Shown one piece after another: positions 58,695-64,000 of a DNA stretch of 64,000 nt; the first letter of the stretch is position 1, and each line of letters opens with the position of its first letter. This stretch comes from Bacteroidales bacterium. Its GTDB lineage: Bacteria > Bacteroidota > Bacteroidia > Bacteroidales > F082. The DNA lies in the NCBI GenBank assembly GCA_028277395.1, contig JANQGJ010000059.1:1-64000 (forward strand). The letters run 5' to 3'. Made by a program: the position numbers and the translations under genes. The notes beneath the pieces are model-generated. The model was not told the origin of the DNA. It saw nothing but the letters and a program-made list of their open reading frames with translations, and ran no database searches.

Positions 58695-59813
58695 TTATTC
58701 CATCCCGTGAAGGTCGTGTGTTTTGAATTGAACTTTATTCTTTTCCGTAATAACCGGAACTCTGACAATAAACTCATCACCTGTATTATTAATAACAATA
58801 TCCTTTCCGGAAAGGTACTGATATCTCTCCTGAAGATTCTTCAAACCAAATGAACTTCCATTATCAAGTACATTCTTTACCTGTAAATTATTCTGTACAA
58901 TAATAAAATCATTGTCCCTGTATATCTTTATCCTAAGATTACGTCTTGACGAGATTTCATTGTGCTTTGTTGCATTCTCGATCAACAACTGGAAAGTTAA
59001 AGGTGCTATAAAAATATCCTGATCCATTTCATCCTCAATGATCTCAACATTCAGATTATCCTCAAACCGCATCTTAAGCAAATTAATATAAGATCTGGCA
59101 AAATCCAGCTCATTTTTAATGGAAGCCCAGTTTACATCCTGATTCTCCAGTACATACCTGTAAACATCTGAAAGTTCATTTACAAGCTTTGATGCCCTTT
59201 CGGGATCTTCATCAATGGTTTCAGATAAAGCATTGAATGTATTAAAAAGGAAATGAGGGTTTATTTTATTTTTCAGATTGTTAAATCTGGCCTCTATACT
59301 GTCTTTTTTATACTTCTCTGTTTTAATTCCTGCTTCTGTAAGTTCTATGAAAAGGAATAATCTTTCATAACTAACATTAATAAAATATACGAATAAGATA
59401 ACAAGAAGATAAATATACCTGTGCTCAACTAAAAATACCGATAAAGCTTCTTTGTGAAAAAACAGTTCAATAAAATTGTGAAAAAACAGAATATCTGTCC
59501 CAACAAGGATAACCGACACTATAAATGATGGTAAATATCTTCTGAATATATTGTCTGCAAGACTATTCTTATGACGGTATCTGGTATAATATAATACATT
59601 AATAAACCTGTTTGAGATCCACAAAAGAACCACCAGTAAACTAATATTGATGAAATGAAACGGAAACAGTGACCAGTTAATAGGGTAATCAATAATTGTG
59701 AAAACGGTTATAACAATAAATACCGGTATTGTGATCCTTTTCCACCTCCATTCATTTATCAGGAACTGCTCATTGCAACTATTGCAGGTAAATACATTGT
59801 TTAACATCTTCAT
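58695..59813 (-). CDS. LytS/YehU-type sensor histidine kinase
   Basis: 372 residues. A CNSCNE motif near residue 10 may bind metal. Four to five membrane helices follow (about 27-150), then the HisKinase domain with phosphoacceptor His near residue 190 in KINPHFLFNTFNALSETI, and the ATPase part (PLTFQLLIENATKHNE, GSSFGLKNLQERYQYL). Typical of kinases paired with LytTR regulators. The membrane part has no known sensor fold. Coupled to the downstream regulator with 5 bp spacing. Confidence 0.92.
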   Translation of the reverse strand: MKMLNNVFTCNSCNEQFLINEWRWKRITIPVFIVITVFTIIDYPINWSLFPFHFINISLLVVLLWISNRFINVLYYTRYRHKNSLADNIFRRYLPSFIVSVILVGTDILFFHNFIELFFHKEALSVFLVEHRYIYLLVILFVYFINVSYERLFLFIELTEAGIKTEKYKKDSIEARFNNLKNKINPHFLFNTFNALSETIDEDPERASKLVNELSDVYRYVLENQDVNWASIKNELDFARSYINLLKMRFEDNLNVEIIEDEMDQDIFIAPLTFQLLIENATKHNEISSRRNLRIKIYRDNDFIIVQNNLQVKNVLDNGSSFGLKNLQERYQYLSGKDIVINNTGDEFIVRVPVITEKNKVQFKTHDLHGME

Positions 59814-59899
59814 AACATATAATTGAAAGCAAAACTAATAATATTCGGTGTATTCGGGATTGTATGATTCATTTGCAGAGTGATTGCAGAAAACCCGAT

Positions 59900-59931
59900 T
59901 TCCCGTCTCCCCTAACAGAGGGAGCCGGGAA
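59900..59931. terminator. GC-rich hairpin between the beta-barrel and kinase genes
   Basis: TTCCCG-t-CTCCC pairs with GGGAG-c-CGGGAA around an 8-base loop; 11 of 12 stem positions match. On the minus strand a short GGGTTTT follows. It probably ends the beta-barrel transcript. Confidence 0.55.
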
Positions 59932-59975
59932 TACTATCAGGTCCAGTAGATATAGTTATAAATCAAATAAATCAC

Positions 59976-60584
59976 TTAAAACTCAAATCCTAAGTTAATT
60001 CCTACTGTTTTGTTTCTCAAGTCGCTGTCATTCTTATCATATGATGTCAATCCAAGTGCAAACCTTACATCAAGAAAAATACTTTGTTTATTTATGGGAT
60101 ATTTCACAATAAATCCTCCCATCATTCCAAATTCTGCATTCTCAGTCTGGTCATCCATGTCAATTTCCTGTGAAATACCTTCCACATTACTCTCAACTTC
60201 CGAATTCAGCAATATTCCTGCATAAGGTCCTGCATAAACCCTGAAATTAAGTGCCGAGTTCCGTGTTTCCCCCAATGAATAGTTTGCCAGGACAGGGATA
60301 GTGAGATAATCAAGTTTGCTGGTTGTTTCACCATTATCACTTCCTTTCTGCTCATAATTCAATTCCGGTTGAAGAGAAAAGCTCTTACTCAGGCTGTAAT
60401 TTCCATAAACACCTGCATTAAACCCGGTTCTGATCTCATCGTTATCAAAAATGTTTCCCAAATCCGACTGGGTAGAGAAATTTGCTCCGGCTTTTACACC
60501 ATATTTAAAATTCTGGGCATTAAGACTTACAACACTTAACACAACCAATAGTCCGGTAATTACTGTATTTACTGTTGATTTCAT
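59976..60584 (-). CDS. Outer-membrane beta-barrel (porin-family) protein
   Basis: 202 residues. I took the ATG at 60584, since it gives a signal peptide (ending VVSLNAQ) and follows AAGGAAGAAA; the frame is open 20 codons further upstream. The body is the OMP_b-brl pattern: FKYGVKAGANFS, GFNAGVYGNYSLSKSFSLQPELNYEQKG, YLTIPVLANYSLG, VYAGPYAGILL, FMMGGFIVKYP and a final GINLGFEF with C-terminal Phe. It is the upstream neighbour of the two-component genes on the same strand but separated by a hairpin. Confidence 0.85.
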   Translation of the reverse strand: MKSTVNTVITGLLVVLSVVSLNAQNFKYGVKAGANFSTQSDLGNIFDNDEIRTGFNAGVYGNYSLSKSFSLQPELNYEQKGSDNGETTSKLDYLTIPVLANYSLGETRNSALNFRVYAGPYAGILLNSEVESNVEGISQEIDMDDQTENAEFGMMGGFIVKYPINKQSIFLDVRFALGLTSYDKNDSDLRNKTVGINLGFEF

Positions 60585-60781
60585 TTTCTTCCTTTTTATA
60601 TAATTCTGATCTTTCATAATAATTACATTGCAAAACTGCATCAACTACCAGTGCCAGGATTAAAAAATCTTATGAAATGGATAAAATACAACATGAAATG
60701 TATAAAACCGGAACTTGAAAGAAATCGTTATGAATCAACATGATCAATTTATCGTAATTTTAACATTCATTTTATTACGAT

Positions 60782-61273
60782 ATGAAGGATATCCAAATCA
60801 GAAAAGCAACACCATCCGATTATGATTCAATATGGTTAATTATCAAACAGATAATTAAATCAGGAGACACATATGTATTTGCACCGGATTCAGATCGGGA
60901 CAAGATGCTTGATTTTTGGTGCAACAAAAATAATCATACCTATGTTGCTGTGTATGATGACAAAATAACGGGAACTTTCTTTATCAGGGATAATAACCCT
61001 GACCTGGGATCACATGTTGCAAATGCAGCTTATATGACCATGAAAGAGGCAGCAGGAAAAGGAATAGGTTATGAAATGGGAAAGTTTTCGTTGAAAGAAG
61101 CGAAAAAACTGGGATACAAAGCAATGCAATTCAATTATGTGATTGAAGATAACAAAGGAGCTGTCAAACTATGGAAAAAACTGGGGTTTGAAATAGTTGG
61201 TGAAATCCCCGAAGCTTTCGATCATAGCGAAAAAGGCTATACCGGTATTTACATAATGTGGAGGAAATTATAA
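60782..61273 (+). CDS. GNAT-family N-acetyltransferase
   Basis: 163 residues. IQIRKATPSDYDSIWLIIKQIIKSGDTYVF, then ITGTFFIRDNNPDLGSHVANAAYMTMKEAAGKGIGYEMGKFSLKEAKKLGY with the acetyl-CoA loop KGIGYEM, and AVKLWKKLGFEIVGEIPEAF. This is the profile of small GNATs related to phosphinothricin-type acetyltransferases. The substrate cannot be predicted. It is divergent from the beta-barrel gene and 48 bp upstream of the Crp/Fnr gene. Confidence 0.9.
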   Translation: MKDIQIRKATPSDYDSIWLIIKQIIKSGDTYVFAPDSDRDKMLDFWCNKNNHTYVAVYDDKITGTFFIRDNNPDLGSHVANAAYMTMKEAAGKGIGYEMGKFSLKEAKKLGYKAMQFNYVIEDNKGAVKLWKKLGFEIVGEIPEAFDHSEKGYTGIYIMWRKL

Positions 61274-61321
61274 ATAAAACCAACTTTACATGAATTCAGG
61301 CAATCAACAAAAAATAACATA

Positions 61322-61879
61322 ATGAAGGAACAATTACAAAAAATACTTCCCTCTGAGAGAGTCGGGGAATTAATGAATATAGGTTATTTCAGGAAGATCA
61401 ATGCAGGTGAGTATTTCATCCGTGAAGGCGAAGTTCCAAACAAACTGGCATTCCTTTCGAAGGGGTTGTTCAGGTATGTGTACATTAGTGACAAAGGAAA
61501 TGAGTATACCAAAGGTATAATAATGGAGATGAACTTTCTCGGTTCTTATTCTGCTCTGATTTCCCAAACGCCGTCTTACTTCTTTGTTGAAGCACTGGAA
61601 GACTCTGAAATCCTTGAAATAAACTACCAGAAGTGGCAAAACCTTGTAAACGATGATATATTTTGGGTTAAATTCCTGCTCAAAAATGTAGAACGGGCAT
61701 TCACCATAAAGGAAAGAAGAGAACGTGACCTGTTACTGCTGGATGCAGAAACAAGGTATAACAACTTTCTCAGAGAGTTACCCGGATTGCAAAACCGTAT
61801 TAAACAAAATGTAATAGCGTCATACCTGGGAATTCTACCCGAATCGTTAAGTAGAATTCGAAAAAAAGTCCATTCTTAA
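61322..61879 (+). CDS. Crp/Fnr-family transcriptional regulator
   Basis: 185 residues: a cyclic-nucleotide-binding-like beta roll (FRKINAGEYFIREGEVPNKLAFLSKGLFRYVYISDKGNEYTKG, NFLGSY) and a short C-terminal helix-turn-helix ending VIASYLGILPESLSRIRKK. No Fe-S cysteines are seen. An intact counterpart of the dead gene at 31557. The SDR gene follows 63 bp later and is a likely target or co-transcribed partner. Confidence 0.92.
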   Translation: MKEQLQKILPSERVGELMNIGYFRKINAGEYFIREGEVPNKLAFLSKGLFRYVYISDKGNEYTKGIIMEMNFLGSYSALISQTPSYFFVEALEDSEILEINYQKWQNLVNDDIFWVKFLLKNVERAFTIKERRERDLLLLDAETRYNNFLRELPGLQNRIKQNVIASYLGILPESLSRIRKKVHS

Positions 61880-61942
61880 CATAGATCAATGTACAGGGTA
61901 TTTTCGTGATATAGTTTTGCTTAAAATTTAAAAACATATATC

Positions 61943-62680
61943 ATGAAACTATCAGGAAATACAATATTAGTAACCGGAGGAAGTTCCGGGATCGGACTGG
62001 AGATCAGCAAACAGTTATTACAAAAAAGTAATAAAGTTATAATTTGTGGCAGATCACAAAAAAAACTTGATGAAGCAAAGAAGCTTAATCCCGAACTAAT
62101 TGTTTATCAATGTGATATCTCCCAAAAAGAACAGATCAATGAACTTGTGAACAAAATTGAGTCAGAACATCCTGATATCAATGTACTTATAAACAATGCC
62201 GCCATTGTCCATAAAACAAGCTTTGTTGACAACCCGGAAATACTCCGTTTGGCGGAGGAAGAAACAGCTACAAATTTCCTGGGACCGGTTAGACTTATAA
62301 AAAAACTGCTTCCGGTGTTAAATAACAATGATAAGCCCTGCATTGTAAATGTAACAACGGGGCTGGTATATATTCCAAGAACCATTTATCCGTTTTACAA
62401 CGCAACAAAAGCAGCATTACATTCATTTACACAAGGTTTAAGATTTCAAATTGATAATTCGAAAACAGAAATTATTGAAGTGATGTTTCCTGCTGTTGAT
62501 ACAGCCTGGCATAAAGGAGATCCTCCAAAAATAGCTATCTCCCCTAAAATTGCAGTTGATGCAATGTTTAAAGGAATAAAAAAGAACAGGTCGGAGATAA
62601 GGATAGGTAAAGCCAAGCTTCTTTACAGAATATCACGAATAGCACCGGCATTTGCACTAAAAAAAGTAAATAGTCTCTAG
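61943..62680 (+). CDS. Short-chain dehydrogenase/reductase (DltE-like)
   Basis: 245 residues with the classical SDR layout: TGGSSGIG (11-18) for cofactor binding, CGRSQKKL suggesting NADPH, NNAA (about 87-90), and the catalytic Tyr152 and Lys156 in YNATKAALHSF. The Asp in CDISQ and the C-terminal PPKIAISPKIAVDAMF stretch resemble DltE/YqjQ-type enzymes. It reduces or oxidises an unknown carbonyl/alcohol substrate in the cytosol. Position after a Crp/Fnr regulator suggests control by it. Confidence 0.92.
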   Translation: MKLSGNTILVTGGSSGIGLEISKQLLQKSNKVIICGRSQKKLDEAKKLNPELIVYQCDISQKEQINELVNKIESEHPDINVLINNAAIVHKTSFVDNPEILRLAEEETATNFLGPVRLIKKLLPVLNNNDKPCIVNVTTGLVYIPRTIYPFYNATKAALHSFTQGLRFQIDNSKTEIIEVMFPAVDTAWHKGDPPKIAISPKIAVDAMFKGIKKNRSEIRIGKAKLLYRISRIAPAFALKKVNSL

Positions 62681-63000
62681 AAAAATGAAATTTTTGGTTT
62701 TAACAAACATGTAACTATAATTACAAATTACAGGATTAGATACATATTAACCTGAACAATCCAAAGAAATTATCCTTAGGGAATTTTGTGATGTCATTGC
62801 CAGATACATCAATCATCATACATTAATTAACTTTGTCGATGTTATTAAGAATTAATCGTAAATCATTATAAAGTAAATATTTCAGATAACATTTTTGCTG
62901 AATATCAACCGGCAAATCACAGGACCAAACAATACAAAAACCAATTCACGATACCATTCTTAAGCATAAGTTTGAAATTATTCTTACAAAAGATCAAACC
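62681..63000. other. Spacer with upstream end of the DUF6624 relic
   Basis: The DUF6624 frame is already open from about 62904 (HDTILKHKFEIILTKDQTMR), indicating that the original start is lost upstream. No other feature is seen. Confidence 0.4.
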
Positions 63001-63495
63001 ATGCGGTTAGTATTGCCAGGAGTTGAAGAAATGTTTGGAAATTCATCAGCTGAAACAGATCATTCCCGGAACGTCATACATGAGCAGGATAACATAAACA
63101 AATCTGAGATCATTAAAATAATTGACGACTACGGACGGCCAGGTAAAAGCAGAGCCGGAGAAAAAGCAAACCAGTGTATCTGGCTTGTAATACATCATAT
63201 CCCGCTTGAAACACAGGAAAAATATGTTCCATGTTTAAGAAAATCTGTTAAACCTGGTGAATCACAGGGCTGGCAGCTGACATTTTTGGAGGACAGAAGA
63301 AAAATGCGAAAGGGAGAACCTTAAACCTATGGCAAACAGAGAATATATGAAAAGGAAACCGGAAAAGCACACATCTACAAAATAAAGAATGTAGCAGGTG
63401 TAAACAAAATAAGAGTGGCAATAGGACTTTAACCGCCGGAAGAATATGCTAAAATAATGGAGATGTATTCTATCAGAAATCAGATTAACGCGTGA
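63001..63495 (+). pseudogene. DUF6624 family protein with two in-frame TAA stops
   Basis: The frame carries DUF6624 signatures: DDYGRPGKSRAGEKANQCIWLVIHH, LETQEKYVPCLRKSV, LEDRRKMRKGE. A TAA (63322-63324) follows. The same frame resumes with TYGKQRIYEKETGKAHIYKI and NVAGVNKIRVAIGL, a second TAA (63430-63432), then PPEEYAKIMEM to a TGA at 63493. Both stops fall where the family has ordinary residues. It is dead but otherwise preserved, so recently lost. Confidence 0.8.
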
Positions 63496-63598
63496 CAGTT
63501 AACCCTTTGCGATATTATTTTAGCACCCACTTACCGGAGACAGGCATGCTTCGTATTAAAAATATTTTATCGTAATATTTATTATTCAAATCATTTGT

Positions 63599-63615
63599 TT
63601 GGCATACAAATTGCT
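63599..63615 (+). promoter_or_regulatory. Sigma-54-type promoter
   Basis: TTGGCATACAAATTGCT has GG and GC separated by exactly 10 bases, matching the -24/-12 pattern TGGCA-N6-TTGCW. Start is predicted near 63626, leaving a leader of about 44 bases before the lipoprotein ATG. No activator-binding repeat was identified. Confidence 0.65.
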
Positions 63616-63669
63616 TGTTTTCAGAGTGTTTAATTGAAAATAATTATCTGTTTATCAAAATTTGTAAAA

Positions 63670-64000
63670 ATGAAAAAGCTATTAATACCTGCCGTTACAA
63701 TCATGATTATTGCCATGATTGCCTTTGCCTGTAACAAAGATGAAAATCCTTCAGGTGAAATTACAGGAGGATTAACCTGGAATTCTGAATGTAAGGACAA
63801 TCTAAAATCATCAACAACTGTATCCACAACATCTGATTCACTGTCATGTGTAGAATTTCATTATAACGAAAGCACCGGGAAACTAACGTTGAAACACATT
63901 AATGCAGGATTTAACTGCTGCCCCGGAGAGATCACATGTACTGTTTCAACAAACAACGACTCAATTATAATTCAGGAATATGAAGAAGCCCCGTTATGTA
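63670..64000 (+). CDS. Lipoprotein, 3' end outside the window
   Basis: At least 110 residues with a signal peptide and lipobox IAFAC (residues 17-21), then ITGGLTWNSECKD and SCVEFHYNESTGKLTLKHIN, followed by GFNCCPGEITCTV with a Cys-Cys pair. The cysteine-rich GFNCCP motif appears in small uncharacterised Bacteroidota lipoproteins; the function is unknown. A sigma-54-type promoter lies 55 bases before the ATG. The frame runs open to the end of the window. Confidence 0.75.
   Translation, partial: MKKLLIPAVTIMIIAMIAFACNKDENPSGEITGGLTWNSECKDNLKSSTTVSTTSDSLSCVEFHYNESTGKLTLKHINAGFNCCPGEITCTVSTNNDSIIIQEYEEAPLC

Noticed and set aside
11085..63432. Idea that TAG/TGA/TAA are recoded as sense in this organism
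   Set aside because: TAG, TGA and TAA all end intact genes in this window (for example TAG at 7438 and 18501, TGA at 2559 and 17450), so the isolated in-frame stops are better explained by gene decay.

Overview
The window looks like a stretch of chromosome from a Bacteroidota bacterium, probably class Bacteroidia and free-living. Four things support this. DNA is AT-rich. There are secreted giants with a C-terminal gliding-motility type (type B) sorting domain (11194-14766) and a type A sorting domain (44883-48752), both hallmarks of type IX secretion. Several promoters fit the Bacteroidota -7 consensus TAnnTTTG. Many lipoproteins, beta-barrels and DUF families typical of the phylum are present. 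No tRNA, rRNA, CRISPR array, integrase or complete transposon was seen.

Layout. 0-5.6 kb: AraC regulator, NTF2-like and DUF998 proteins, then an erythromycin-esterase-like and a transglutaminase-like gene between two copies of a 138-bp structured repeat. 6.3-9.3 kb: small metabolic genes (ABM-like, radical SAM, AhpD-like, NmrA-like). 9.4-11.2 kb: foreign or decayed material: an SD-rich minus-strand pair of overlapping small genes, a 3' fragment of hsdR, and a broken small secreted protein. 11.2-14.8 kb: a type B T9SS protein. 15.1-19.1 kb: a Fic protein lacking its catalytic core behind three direct repeats spaced exactly 34 bp apart, a PD40 lipoprotein, DUF1428, superoxide dismutase and a beta-barrel remnant. 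19.7-36.4 kb: M1-like peptidase, SnoaL, lipoproteins, DUF6090/VOC/MutS-like cluster, a second transglutaminase-like protein, two esterases and several pseudogenes. 36.7-42.4 kb: a CheB-CheR-PAS-kinase-receiver giant, then a WYL regulator with a decayed DUF4345 gene. 43-49 kb: gene-poor DNA with a new-looking promoter/operator family, a candidate small RNA, and a type A T9SS beta-helix protein. 48.9-54.6 kb: HEAT-like protein, RsgA with a pentapeptide-repeat protein, a subtilase, and a GNAT / MarR-GNAT pair. 55-60.6 kb: a small protein plus lipase under a third copy of the same promoter, a decayed gene with a G9 tract, a LytS/LytR-like two-component system and a beta-barrel. 60.8-64 kb: GNAT, Crp/Fnr with SDR, a DUF6624 pseudogene, and a lipoprotein behind a sigma-54-type promoter.

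Two themes stand out. First, gene decay is heavy: hsdR, Crp, VOC, DUF5700, DUF4345, DUF6624, a glycoside-hydrolase-like C-terminus and others survive as fragments or carry isolated stops or frameshifts. Second, there is unexplained regulatory DNA: the palindrome family ACTACCCTTTCAGGGTATTG-N20-TACATTTA at three sites, the 34-bp phased repeats overlapping the Fic-remnant start codon, and several long palindromes. These, with the candidate RNA at 43.8 kb, are the best leads for something undescribed.
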